Source: Sphingomonas sp. AP4-R1 (lineage in GTDB: Bacteria; Pseudomonadota; Alphaproteobacteria; Sphingomonadales; Sphingomonadaceae). Taken from it: a DNA stretch of 64,000 nucleotides. Under the pieces are notes generated by a model. That model did no database searches. It saw nothing but the letters and a program-made list of their open reading frames with translations, and was not told the DNA's origin. The DNA lies in contig NZ_CP053346.1 of NCBI RefSeq assembly GCF_013113735.1, forward strand, positions 3,920,001-3,984,000, written 5' to 3'. Below, in pieces: positions 45,574-53,564 of the stretch (its first letter is position 1; the number at the start of each line of letters is the position of its first letter). Made by a program: the position numbers and the translations under genes.

Positions 45574-46911
45574 ATGAGCGGCTTTCAGCGCGAGACGGTG
45601 GACGAGGTGACGCGCGGCGCGCGTGCCGTCATCGCCTTGCCCGAGCGCAGCGACGTGCTGCGCGATACCGAGGCCCGGCTGGAAGAGGCCGCGGGCCTTG
45701 CGGGCGCGATCGGGCTCGACGTGGTCGATCGCCTGTCCTTCCGCGTGCGCCAGCCCAAGCCGGCCACCCTGTTCGGCTCGGGCCAGGTGGAGCAGATCGC
45801 CACCGCCGCACGAATGGCGGAGGCTGAACTGGTCGTGGTCGATGCCGCGCTCACGCCCGTCCAGCAGCAGAATCTGGAAAAGGCGACCGAGGCGAAGGTG
45901 ATCGACCGCACCGGGCTCATCCTCGAAATCTTCGGCGAGCGGGCCGCCACCGCCGAAGGCCGCCTGCAGGTGGAACTCGCGCATCTCGATTATCAGGCCG
46001 GCCGCCTCGTCCGCAGCTGGACCCACCTCGAGCGTCAGCGCGGCGGCTTCGGCTTCCTCGGCGGCCCCGGCGAGACGCAGATCGAGGCCGACCGCCGCAT
46101 GATCCGCGATCGCATGGCGAAGCTCCGCCGTGAACTGGAACAGGTCCGCAAGACGCGCGGCCTTCACCGCGCCCGCCGCGAGCGCGCGCCGTGGCCCGTC
46201 GTGGCGCTGGTCGGCTACACCAATGCGGGCAAGTCCACCTTGTTCAACCGGCTGACGGGGGCCGAGGTGATGGCGGAGAACCTGCTGTTCGCCACGCTCG
46301 ATCCCACGATGCGCCAGATCGCCTTGCCCGGGCTCGACAAGGTGATCCTGTCGGACACGGTGGGCTTCGTCTCCGATCTGCCGACGCAGCTCGTCGCCGC
46401 GTTCCGCGCCACGCTGGAAGAGGTGACCGCCGCCGACCTGATCCTCCACGTGCGCGACATCGCGCACCCGGACAGCGATGCGCAACGCGCCGACGTGCTG
46501 GCCGTGCTGGGCGAGATCGGTGTCGGCCCGCAGGCGGAGCGGGACGGGGAGGGCGGCGATCCGCCCGCGCCGATCCTCGAGGTCTGGAACAAGCTCGACG
46601 CGCTCGATCCCGAGGAAAAGGAGCGCCTGCTGGCCGAGGCCGAGCGGCGCGACGATGTCGTGGCGGTGTCCGCGCTCACGGGCGAAGGGGTCGAGGCGCT
46701 GCGCCGCATCGTCTCCGACGATCTGCTGGCGGGGGCCGAGGTCCATCAGGTGACGCTGCCGCTCGCGGACGGCGCCAGCCTGGCCTGGCTGCACGAGCAT
46801 GGCGAGGTGCTGGAGCAGGACGTGGATGCCGAAGAGATGCGGCTGGACGTGCGCCTGTCGCCGGCCGAATGGGATCGTTTCCGCGCCCGGAGCGCCGCCG
46901 CCAGGGATTGA
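45574..46911 (+). CDS. hflX: Ribosome-splitting GTPase HflX
   Basis: A 445-residue HflX-type GTPase that splits stalled 70S ribosomes, for example after heat stress. An N-terminal nucleotide-binding-like domain (about 1-115), a coiled coil (about 170-205, RMAKLRRELEQVRKTRGLHR) preceded by GGFGFLGGPGETQIEADRR, and a G domain follow. The G motifs are GYTNAGKST (G1), DTVGF (G3) and NKLD (G4). A C-terminal domain ends it. Adjacency to hfq is conserved widely. ATG 45574 lies soon after the inverted repeat, so read-through of that structure is needed if it shares the hfq transcript. Confidence 0.96.
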   Translation: MSGFQRETVDEVTRGARAVIALPERSDVLRDTEARLEEAAGLAGAIGLDVVDRLSFRVRQPKPATLFGSGQVEQIATAARMAEAELVVVDAALTPVQQQNLEKATEAKVIDRTGLILEIFGERAATAEGRLQVELAHLDYQAGRLVRSWTHLERQRGGFGFLGGPGETQIEADRRMIRDRMAKLRRELEQVRKTRGLHRARRERAPWPVVALVGYTNAGKSTLFNRLTGAEVMAENLLFATLDPTMRQIALPGLDKVILSDTVGFVSDLPTQLVAAFRATLEEVTAADLILHVRDIAHPDSDAQRADVLAVLGEIGVGPQAERDGEGGDPPAPILEVWNKLDALDPEEKERLLAEAERRDDVVAVSALTGEGVEALRRIVSDDLLAGAEVHQVTLPLADGASLAWLHEHGEVLEQDVDAEEMRLDVRLSPAEWDRFRARSAAARD

Positions 46912-46998
46912 CGGATCGTTACGGCCATGCCGGCTTGACCGGCCTGCGATCCTGCCGCACCTCTGTTTCGCAAATGTATATCTCCGGATAAGACATTC

Positions 46999-48225
46999 AT
47001 GAGGGCAGGGGGTGTGGTGGCGTCCAAGTCTTTGAAAACCCGCGCGATGATCGCGCTGGTGCTGGGTCTGTTCGCGGGTCGACCCGCTGCGGCGCTCACG
47101 TTCAACCTGATCGATACGGGCGGTGCCGGCATCGACACGCAGGCGCGCGCCGGGTTCGAGGCGGCGGCGGGCTTCTGGTCCTCCGTCCTGACCAACGACG
47201 TCACGATCAACCTGAACATCGGCTTCCAGGCGCTCGGCGCCAATATCCTCGGCTCCACCAGCAGCAGCCGCACCCTGTTGTCGATGTCGCAGAGCTACAG
47301 CGCGCTGGCGGCCGCCAGCACGAGCACGCTGGATGCGATGGCCGTGGCGGGGCTCCAGCCGCTGTCGGCCAGCACCGCGGTTCGGGGCAACAATGCGCTC
47401 GTCGTCACCGCCAATGCCCTGAACGCCACCAAGACCGGTTATGTCGACACCGCGACGCGGATCGACAATGATGGCGGCGTCAACAACAGCGCGCTGGCGA
47501 TGACGAGCGCCAATGCGAAGGCGCTGGGCATCGCCACCGATGTGAACGGCAATCCCGTCCTGGCCGGCGGGATCGATGGCAGCATCACGTTCAGCAGCGA
47601 TTTCTCGTTCGATTTCAATCCGATGGATGGCATTGATCCGTCGGCCTACGATTTCATCGGCGTCGCCATCCACGAAATCGGCCACGCGCTCGGCTTCACC
47701 AGCGGCGTCGACACCTATGACGCGCACACCAGCCCCAATGGGCCGACTGGCGGTTCGGTGGAAAATCTGGTGGTGGCCAGCACACTCGATCTGTTTCGCT
47801 ACAGCGCGCCGGGCGTGCTCGACTGGTCGACGAGTGGCGATCCCAAATATTTCTCGCTCGACGGCGGCCAGACGGCCCTGTTCGGCGACGCCTATTTCTC
47901 GCTCGGCGCCTTCAACGGGGATACCCATCAGGCGTCTCACTGGCTGGAAAGCCCGGCGGGCGAGCCGCAGCTCGGCATTCTCGATCCCACGTCGGCGCCC
48001 GGCCAGATGCAGGCCGTCACGGGCCTCGATCTCGCCGCGTTCGATGCGATCGGCTGGACCGTGAATCGCAACCTGCTCAACAATCCCTCGATCCGCTTCA
48101 CCACCGCGCAGCTCAATGCGATCGACGGCGTGCCGGAGCCGGCGAGCTGGATGATGATGATCGTCGGTTTCGGCGCGATCGGCGGCGCGATGCGGCGCAG
48201 GAGCGGCATGGCGGCTGCGGCCTGA
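46999..48225 (+). CDS. Secreted zinc metalloprotease with PEPxxWA-CTERM tag (NF038122-like)
   Basis: A 408-residue exported protein. The signal peptide is about 1-32 (ending PAAA). The zinc site is AIHEIGHALGF near residue 225 (HExxHxxGF). The body resembles the NF038122 family of PEP-CTERM-anchored metalloproteases (QARAGFEAAAGFWSSVLTNDVTINLNIGF at the start). The C-terminus has VPEPASWMMMIVGFGAIGGAMRRR (about 377-400), the sorting tag. The start codon is uncertain: an ATG at 47047 and GTGs nearby are alternatives. It stands just after hflX and appears independent of it; a surface or matrix-processing role is likely. Confidence 0.88.
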   Translation: MRAGGVVASKSLKTRAMIALVLGLFAGRPAAALTFNLIDTGGAGIDTQARAGFEAAAGFWSSVLTNDVTINLNIGFQALGANILGSTSSSRTLLSMSQSYSALAAASTSTLDAMAVAGLQPLSASTAVRGNNALVVTANALNATKTGYVDTATRIDNDGGVNNSALAMTSANAKALGIATDVNGNPVLAGGIDGSITFSSDFSFDFNPMDGIDPSAYDFIGVAIHEIGHALGFTSGVDTYDAHTSPNGPTGGSVENLVVASTLDLFRYSAPGVLDWSTSGDPKYFSLDGGQTALFGDAYFSLGAFNGDTHQASHWLESPAGEPQLGILDPTSAPGQMQAVTGLDLAAFDAIGWTVNRNLLNNPSIRFTTAQLNAIDGVPEPASWMMMIVGFGAIGGAMRRRSGMAAAA

Positions 48226-48267
48226 CCAGCCCGCAGGTCCGTCGAACCGGCGCCGATCCTCTTCGGA

Positions 48268-49518
48268 TTATTGCAGCCCGCACATCCTGTCGTCGCGCCG
48301 ACCATAATAGTCGATCGCGTCGAATGCCGTTCCACCCTCTTTCCGGACGACGTTCCGCAAGCGAAGCAGCGTCGCGCGGATCGCGGCGGGGTCGAGCGCG
48401 AAGGTCACCACGTTCGTGTGTGCCGCGTCCTGCTTCACGGCGTCCACGATCGTTACATCGATCCGGGCGCCCTTCAACGCGGCCCGTAGCTGTTGCCCGG
48501 CCTGCCCCGCGGGAAAGTCGAACCTGCCGACGATTCTACGCAAGCCGCTGTGAAAGAAGCCCTGAGTTCGGCCGATTTCTTTGCCATCGGCGCGCCATAG
48601 GAACGGAAATTGCTCGGCACCATAGACCGATGTGTTGACGATGCCGCCCTCCGCCGAAACCCCGAGTCCGACCAGGTTCATATCCTCGTCCACGAACAAT
48701 TCGACATCGGCATTGGCCCCGCCCAAAGTATTTTCGATCTTCGCGTTGAAGATATGCGCGAATACCGAGCCGGCTCCGGGACCAAGCAATACGCCTTTCC
48801 GGCCAGCCAACGAAAATCGCTCCGTATATTCCAGCGGTGTTCGGTCGTCGTTGTTGGATGCGGAGCAGGAGACGACGTGCGATCCCGCCAGTTTCTTTTC
48901 CGTAGCCGGCAGGGCTGCGGCATAGGTCTTGCGGTTTTCCTTGCTCATCGTCGAGATGGCGGCCTCTAGCGCCGTCGCCAGCTTCGCGCGGATCGCATCG
49001 CGCCGGATGCTCTGGCGGCGATTCGCAGGGTCGGCCATCACGCGCAGGCAGATGGCGGCCGTCCCGGCTGCATCTTGCGTGTAGAACATCGCACCGCCGA
49101 TATCCGCGCTGGCCCGGCTGGCGACACTCTGAAGATCGGCCTTGCAGACCGGCAGGAGCTGATCGATGTCCGGCACGGTTTCACGCACGGCATCGGTCGC
49201 TTCCTTGATCTGCCGCTCGACGATCTGCCCTTCGAATTCCGTGAAGCGGGCATCGATCGCCGCCTGCAGGCCATTCCTGTCCCTGATGCCCGCCTTTTTC
49301 AGAACGTCGGTACATAATGCGGAGACGGCCGGCGGCGGCAGGGGCATTTCATATCCCTTGGCGACACTTGCCCTGTAGCGGGCGGCGACATCCCCCGGGC
49401 AGGCCTTGAGGAGGCTGGCCGGGGACATAGCGGCCCTCGCGCCACTCGCCGGCAGAAGCAGGCCCGCCAACCCGATCAGGACTATCGCGATGACCAAGAC
49501 CGGCAGCTTGCAGCGCAT
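48268..49518 (-). CDS. Exported protein of unknown function, 416 aa
   Basis: A 416-residue protein with a signal peptide (about 1-30, LVIAIVLIGLAGLLLPASGARA). It contains about seven Cys residues, including SHVVSCSASNNDD and DDRMCGLQ at the very end. The N-terminal third is helical (IVERQIKEATDAVRETVPDIDQLLPVC). The rest looks beta-rich (ELFVDEDMNLVGLGVSAEGGIVNTSVYGAEQFPF and GRFDFPAGQAGQQLRAAL). No catalytic motif or known domain recognised. It is convergent with the metalloprotease gene and upstream of nothing obvious on its strand. Codon use is less GC-extreme than its neighbours, perhaps a recent gain. Confidence 0.75.
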   Translation of the reverse strand: MRCKLPVLVIAIVLIGLAGLLLPASGARAAMSPASLLKACPGDVAARYRASVAKGYEMPLPPPAVSALCTDVLKKAGIRDRNGLQAAIDARFTEFEGQIVERQIKEATDAVRETVPDIDQLLPVCKADLQSVASRASADIGGAMFYTQDAAGTAAICLRVMADPANRRQSIRRDAIRAKLATALEAAISTMSKENRKTYAAALPATEKKLAGSHVVSCSASNNDDRTPLEYTERFSLAGRKGVLLGPGAGSVFAHIFNAKIENTLGGANADVELFVDEDMNLVGLGVSAEGGIVNTSVYGAEQFPFLWRADGKEIGRTQGFFHSGLRRIVGRFDFPAGQAGQQLRAALKGARIDVTIVDAVKQDAAHTNVVTFALDPAAIRATLLRLRNVVRKEGGTAFDAIDYYGRRDDRMCGLQ

Positions 49519-49599
49519 CGGACCCGCCCCCTGACGTTCCGACGCATGAAATCACAGTGCGCGTCACGCCTCAAGGCCAAGAGCATCTCGCGGCCGCTG

Positions 49600-50394
49600 T
49601 CAGCCCAGCTTGACCCTCTGCCAGAGCGCTTCCTTGTCAGCCAAAGAGAGCGCCTGGAACGCATCGTCCAACGCCTCCATCGCGCGGAAGCGCCGCTCGA
49701 ACTTGGCATTGGCGCCGCGCAGCGCCGTCTCGGGATCGATGCCCAGCTTGCGCGCATAATTGACCGCCGAGAACAGCAGGTCGCCCACTTCGTCCTCGCG
49801 CGCCGCCTCATCCTCGGCCGCCGCGATCTCCTCCAGTTCCTCGAAGATCTTGTCGCGCGCGCTCTCGGCATCGGGCCAGTCGAAGCCGGTGCGCGCGGCG
49901 CGCTTCTGGAGTTTCTCGGCGCGCATCAAGGCGGGCAAAGCGGTCGCCACGCCCGCCAGCGCGCTCGGATCGGCGGGGCTGGCCTTGCGCTCCTCGGCCT
50001 TGATCGTCTCCCACTGGCCGTGACCGCCCGTGCGCGGCGCATCGCCGAACACATGCGGATGGCGGCGGATCATCTTGGCGGAGATGGCGTCCGCCACGTC
50101 GGCGAAAGCGAACGCGCTTTGCTCCTCGGCCATGCGCGCATGGAACACCACCTGCAGCAGCAGATCGCCCAATTCGTCCTTCAGCGCGGGAAGATCGCCG
50201 CTTTCGCACGCATCCGCCACCTCATAGGCTTCCTCGATCGTGTAGGGCGCGATCGTCGCGAACGTCTGCTCGATATCCCACGGGCAGCCCGTCTCGGGGT
50301 CGCGCAATCGGGCCATGATGTCGATGAGGCGGCCGAGCGCCGCAGCGGTGTCGGCGTCGATAGCAGGGGCGGGGGCGGAGCTGGTGTCGGTCAT
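49600..50394 (-). CDS. mazG: Nucleoside triphosphate pyrophosphohydrolase
   Basis: A 264-residue MazG, which hydrolyses (d)NTPs to monophosphates and affects (p)ppGpp-dependent survival. Two MazG repeats are visible. The first has CPWDIEQTF, TIEEAYEVADA and LKDELGDLLLQVVFHARMAE (Mg2+-binding acidic residues), then RRHPHVFGD. The second has KIFEELEEIAAAEDE and EDEVGDLLFSAVNYARKLGIDPETALR. MazG commonly follows hfq-hflX in alphaproteobacteria; here two accessory genes separate them and it is on the other strand. Confidence 0.95.
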   Translation of the reverse strand: MTDTSSAPAPAIDADTAAALGRLIDIMARLRDPETGCPWDIEQTFATIAPYTIEEAYEVADACESGDLPALKDELGDLLLQVVFHARMAEEQSAFAFADVADAISAKMIRRHPHVFGDAPRTGGHGQWETIKAEERKASPADPSALAGVATALPALMRAEKLQKRAARTGFDWPDAESARDKIFEELEEIAAAEDEAAREDEVGDLLFSAVNYARKLGIDPETALRGANAKFERRFRAMEALDDAFQALSLADKEALWQRVKLG

Positions 50395-50534
50395 GGTCTG
50401 TCGCTGTCCTGAAGGTCGCGACGGTCTTGCGACAGGCTCCCGCGCTTGTCACCTGCCCACCGCAACGCCGGGACAGCGCGCAAATCCGCCTCTATAGAAG
50501 GGACGATGTCGAACCGGCCGAAGGAGATCGCCGC

Positions 50535-50840
50535 ATGACCGTCTATATCGTTGCCACGCGCGAGAAGACGACCGATCCCGCCGAGCTGGCCGAATATGGC
50601 AAGGCCGCCGGCGCCGCGCGCGGGGATCATCCGCTCACGCCGCTGGCCTTCTACGGAAAGCTGGACGTGCTGGAAGGCGCGCCGATGGAAGGCGCCGTGA
50701 TCCTGGCTTTTCCGGACGAGGCGGCGGCGCGCGGCTGGTATGAGAGCCCTGAATATCAGGCCGCGCGCGCGCATCGGCTGAAGGGCGCCGAGTATCGCTT
50801 CTTCCTGATCGCGGGCGTCGATGAGCCGGCGGCAGGATGA
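50535..50840 (+). CDS. DUF1330-family small protein
   Basis: A 101-residue protein of the DUF1330 dimeric alpha-beta-barrel family: MTVYIVATREKTTDPAELAEYGKAA, then EGAVILAFPDEAAARGWYESPEYQAARAHR. AAGGAG seven bases before the ATG makes the start secure. The role is unknown in the family; the ferredoxin-like dimer fold hints at small-molecule binding. It precedes the sigma factor gene but is separated from it by that gene's own promoter. Confidence 0.9.
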   Translation: MTVYIVATREKTTDPAELAEYGKAAGAARGDHPLTPLAFYGKLDVLEGAPMEGAVILAFPDEAAARGWYESPEYQAARAHRLKGAEYRFFLIAGVDEPAAG

Positions 50841-50856
50841 TCCTCCGGTTCATCCT

Positions 50857-50882
50857 GTAACCTTTCGCGGGCGCCGGGCGAA
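50857..50882 (+). promoter_or_regulatory. Autoregulatory ECF promoter (GTAACC-N16-CGAA)
   Basis: GTAACC at 50857-50862 is separated by exactly 16 bases from CGAA at 50879-50882, immediately ahead of the ECF sigma gene. This matches the motif described for Caulobacter SigF, an ECF factor paired with an NrsF-type anti-sigma, as here. It predicts self-activation. Confidence 0.72.
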
Positions 50883-50891
50883 CATGCTGAT

Positions 50892-51494
50892 ATGCCGCCG
50901 CGCGCGCCCTCGAACGTGTCCCTGATGCCGACACGTCCCTCCGCCGAGACCCGGCCGACCGACAGCGTGTCCGGCGGCTGGGATCGGCTGATGGCCGAGG
51001 CGCAGGACGGCAATGGCGGCGCCTATCGCCGGCTGCTCGGCGAACTCGCCGCGTGGCTGCAGCGTTATTTCGCGCGCCGCCTGCCTCCCGCCGAAGTCGA
51101 CGATGCCGTGCAGGAGACGTTGCTCGCGCTCCATCGCCGCCGCCATACCTATGATCCGGCGCGCCCGTTCCTGCCATGGCTGGCCGCGATCGCGAAGAAC
51201 AAGTGGATCGATCAGCTGCGCGCGATCGATCATCGCCGCTTCACGGAGCTCGAAGACGATATCGCGGTGCCCGATCATGGCGCCGCCGTTGCCAGCGCCT
51301 CGGTCCTCGCCAGCCTGCTCGGCGAGCTGCGCCCGGCCCAGTCGCGCGTGATTGCGCTGGTCAAGCTGCAGGGTTTCAGCACCGAGGAAGCCTCGCGCGA
51401 AACCGGCCAGTCCGTCTCCGCCGTCAAGGTGAACATCCATCGCGGGCTGGCCAAGCTGTCCGCGCTCATCATGAAGAATGACGATGTCGAGTGA
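50892..51494 (+). CDS. ECF RNA polymerase sigma factor
   Basis: A 200-residue ECF sigma factor. Region 2 spans about 30-105 (DAVQETLLALHRRRHTYDPARPFLPWLAAIAKNKWIDQLRA). Region 4 spans about 135-195 (LGELRPAQSRVIALVKLQGFSTEEASRETGQSVSAVKVNIHRGLAKL). The N-terminus is uncertain: the promoter -10 lies only ten bases before this ATG, so translation may begin at an ATG at 50925 or 50991. It overlaps the downstream anti-sigma gene by 17 bases. The pairing with an NrsF/DUF1109 protein and the promoter motif place it near the SigF-type ECF group, linked in Caulobacter to oxidative and heavy-metal stress. Confidence 0.92.
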   Translation: MPPRAPSNVSLMPTRPSAETRPTDSVSGGWDRLMAEAQDGNGGAYRRLLGELAAWLQRYFARRLPPAEVDDAVQETLLALHRRRHTYDPARPFLPWLAAIAKNKWIDQLRAIDHRRFTELEDDIAVPDHGAAVASASVLASLLGELRPAQSRVIALVKLQGFSTEEASRETGQSVSAVKVNIHRGLAKLSALIMKNDDVE

Positions 51495-52125
51495 ACGCCT
51501 GATCCAGGATCTCTCCGCCAATCTGGTGCCGGTGCGCCGCCGCAACGTGGCGCGCGAATGGGCGCTCGTGCTGGCGCTCGCCGCGATCGAACTGGTGCTG
51601 ATCCTCGCGATGGGCGCGATGCGGCCCGACATGGGGCGGGCGATCGGCCATCCTTTCATGTGGTGGAAGCTCGGCAGTCTCGCGCTGATCGTGGCGGCCA
51701 GTGCGATCACCGCGATCGGCTCCTTCACGCCCACCGGCACGCCGCGGCGCGGGCTGGCGATCGTCGCGGGGCTGGCCGGGCTGGCGGCGATCACGGGCAT
51801 GATGGTGCAGCCCGCCATGCCGGCCGACATGCCCGTGATGGAGCGCCTCGCGCCGCTGCACGGGCTCGGCTGCATGGTCTCGATCATCCTGCTCGCGCTG
51901 CCGATGGCCGCCTTGCTCGCCTTTATCCTGCGGCGGGCCGCGCCCACCCATATCGGCGGGAGCGCGCTGGCGGTGGGGCTCGCCTCGGCCAGTTGGGGGG
52001 CCTTCGCCTTCGCCTTCTGCTGCCGGGCGAACGATCCGCTCTACATCGCCGTCTGGTATGCGCTCGCCGGCGTCGTCGTGGCGGGCGGGGCGAGGGCGCT
52101 CGTCCCCAGGGGATACCGGCTCTAG
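51478..52125 (+). CDS. NrsF/DUF1109-type membrane anti-sigma factor
   Basis: A 215-residue membrane protein with six predicted helices (first about 25-45, last about 190-208). The cytoplasmic N-terminus LIQDLSANLVPVRRRNVARE has the DL...L.PV motif of the DUF1109 family, and short conserved loops such as PFMWWKLG follow. Such proteins hold their cognate ECF sigma at the membrane until a signal releases it; Cys residues in loops (FCCRAND near 180) could be the sensor. It overlaps the sigma gene. An ATG two codons downstream (51484) is an equal start. Confidence 0.9.
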   Translation: MTMSSERLIQDLSANLVPVRRRNVAREWALVLALAAIELVLILAMGAMRPDMGRAIGHPFMWWKLGSLALIVAASAITAIGSFTPTGTPRRGLAIVAGLAGLAAITGMMVQPAMPADMPVMERLAPLHGLGCMVSIILLALPMAALLAFILRRAAPTHIGGSALAVGLASASWGAFAFAFCCRANDPLYIAVWYALAGVVVAGGARALVPRGYRL

Positions 52126-52173
52126 GCCCCACGCGCCGACCGGCGCCCGACATTCCAGTTTCGGACGACGCAG

Positions 52174-52191
52174 CGGGATCGTGTGATCCCG
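52174..52191. promoter_or_regulatory. Inverted repeat upstream of the DUF308-like gene
   Basis: CGGGATC-GTGT-GATCCCG is a perfect 7-bp inverted repeat 36 bases before the next start codon. It could be a regulator-binding site. There is no T-run, so a terminator for the anti-sigma gene is less likely. Confidence 0.4.
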
Positions 52192-52226
52192 ATCGATGAC
52201 GCACGTCCGCTCTCCATCACGAAAGG

Positions 52227-52820
52227 ATGACGACCATAACCACCCCATCCACCGGCGCCACGGATCATTGGTTGCGCGGCTATTATCTCACCCGCGCGCT
52301 GGTTTCGGCCGTCTGGGTCGGTCTGGCCTTCACGATCGGCAAGACCTCGCCGCCCGCCGCGATCGCCTTGCTGCTGCTCTATCCGGCGTGGGACTGCGTC
52401 GCGAATATCTATGACGCGCGCCGCAATGGCGGATTCGGCGCCAATTCCACGCAGGCGTTCAACGCCGTGGTGAGTGCGATCGTGACGATCGCCATCGCCG
52501 TGACCGTCCGCTCCGCACCCGATTTCCACGCGGCGATCGGCGTGATCGGGGTGTGGGCGGCGCTGGCCGGGCTGCTGCAACTGGCCACGGGCGTCCGCCG
52601 CTGGCGCTCGACCGGCGCGCAATGGCCGATGATCCTGAGCGGTGGCCAGTCCGCGCTCGCCGGCGCGCATTTCCTGATCCAGGCGATCGATCCGGCGGCC
52701 CCCGTCGGTGTCGCCACGGTGGCGCCTTATGCGGGCTTCGGTGCCTTCTACTTCGCCATCTCCACGATCATTCTCACCGTGAAGGTGAACCGCGCACCAC
52801 GCGCCAGTCGCATGGCATAA
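52227..52820 (+). CDS. DUF308-like integral membrane protein
   Basis: A 197-residue protein with about six transmembrane helices (for example LTRALVSAVWVGLAFTIG, ALLLLYPAWDCVANIYDARRNG and the C-terminal GFGAFYFAISTIILTVKV). The alternating helix pattern with YPAWD resembles DUF308/HdeD-type acid-resistance membrane proteins, though the match is weak. It follows the sigma/anti-sigma pair after about 100 bases and may or may not belong to that regulon; I see no GTAACC-N16-CGAA promoter directly before it. Confidence 0.75.
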   Translation: MTTITTPSTGATDHWLRGYYLTRALVSAVWVGLAFTIGKTSPPAAIALLLLYPAWDCVANIYDARRNGGFGANSTQAFNAVVSAIVTIAIAVTVRSAPDFHAAIGVIGVWAALAGLLQLATGVRRWRSTGAQWPMILSGGQSALAGAHFLIQAIDPAAPVGVATVAPYAGFGAFYFAISTIILTVKVNRAPRASRMA

Positions 52821-52836
52821 CATCATCGACAGGATC

Positions 52837-52867
52837 GCGACGGCCGCCATCTCCGGGCAGCCGTCGC
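52837..52867. terminator. Possible hairpin terminator between convergent genes
   Basis: GCGACGGC pairs with GCCGTCGC across a 15-base loop, in the short gap between the DUF308-like gene and the convergent unknown gene. There is no clear T-run. Confidence 0.35.
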
Positions 52868-52886
52868 GTCGTGCCGACATGCCCGC

Positions 52887-53429
52887 TCAGGCGTGGGCGT
52901 TCGCCTTGGCGCGCCGGGCGATGCTCTCGGCAAACATCGGGGTTTCGCGACGATTGTGATCCGCGCCGGCTTCCTGACGCGCGGCGGCCGCATCGGCAAA
53001 TGCGATGCCATGCTGGTCGAGGAAGTCCATGAACGCATCGGTCGGGTGGGCCGTCACGCGATTGGTGTAGAGCGTCCGCCCGTTGCCCGCATCCTCGGCG
53101 ATCAGCTCCCACACGACGTTCACCTGCGTGCGCCCGTTGGTGGTGAACACGTCCGAAATCGAGTTCATCCGCACGTAGCTCGGCGTCGCCTCGTCCGCGA
53201 CATAATGCTGGACGACCAGCCCGGACCCGATCTGCTCGACATTGATCGACATGCGCCGGCCATCGTCGGTGGTGGTGGTGCCCGCCGCGATATGATCGGG
53301 CACGCAGCAGCGCAGATATTCAGCCTCCGGCAGCGTGAACAGCCAGTCGGCGATATCGATCTGCGCCAGCGGCACGTCGATCGCGTGCGAATAAGCGGAC
53401 TGGGAGAGGATCTGGTCGAGGATTTTCAT
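52887..53429 (-). CDS. Protein of unknown function divergent from a LysR regulator
   Basis: A 180-residue soluble protein. The middle (MSINVEQIGSGLVVQHYVADEATPSYVRMNSISDVFTTNGRTQVNVVWELIAED) has the strand pattern of a START/SRPBCC-like or NTF2-like ligand-binding fold. TAHPTDAFMDFLDQHGI follows, and the C-terminal tail is basic (IARRAKANAHA). ATG 53429 was chosen: AAAGGA lies at good spacing, whereas ATG 53435 is too close to it. No catalytic motif is seen. Divergence from the LysR gene suggests it is the regulator's target. Confidence 0.72.
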   Translation of the reverse strand: MKILDQILSQSAYSHAIDVPLAQIDIADWLFTLPEAEYLRCCVPDHIAAGTTTTDDGRRMSINVEQIGSGLVVQHYVADEATPSYVRMNSISDVFTTNGRTQVNVVWELIAEDAGNGRTLYTNRVTAHPTDAFMDFLDQHGIAFADAAAARQEAGADHNRRETPMFAESIARRAKANAHA

Positions 53430-53525
53430 CGTCATGTCCTTTGGCTCGGGGAGCGGGGAGGCGGGGTGCCTCGTCGCTGGACAGGAGATGGCTCGACAGG
53501 CGGGCGATGATAACGCACGCTCTTT

Positions 53526-53541
53526 CGCAAACGGCTTTGCG
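53526..53541. promoter_or_regulatory. LysR-type operator
   Basis: CGCAAA-CGGC-TTTGCG is a perfect 6-bp inverted repeat 24 bases upstream of the LysR start, in the shared divergent region. A second related half-site (TTTGGCAAAG) follows directly. This fits the recognition and activation sites of a LysR regulator. Confidence 0.5.
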
Positions 53542-53564
53542 CTTTTGGCAAAGATGGAGCGCAT

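Noticed and set aside
45529..47940. About 800-codon frame antisense to hflX and the metalloprotease
   Set aside because: It spans two unrelated real genes and an intergenic gap; no family features.
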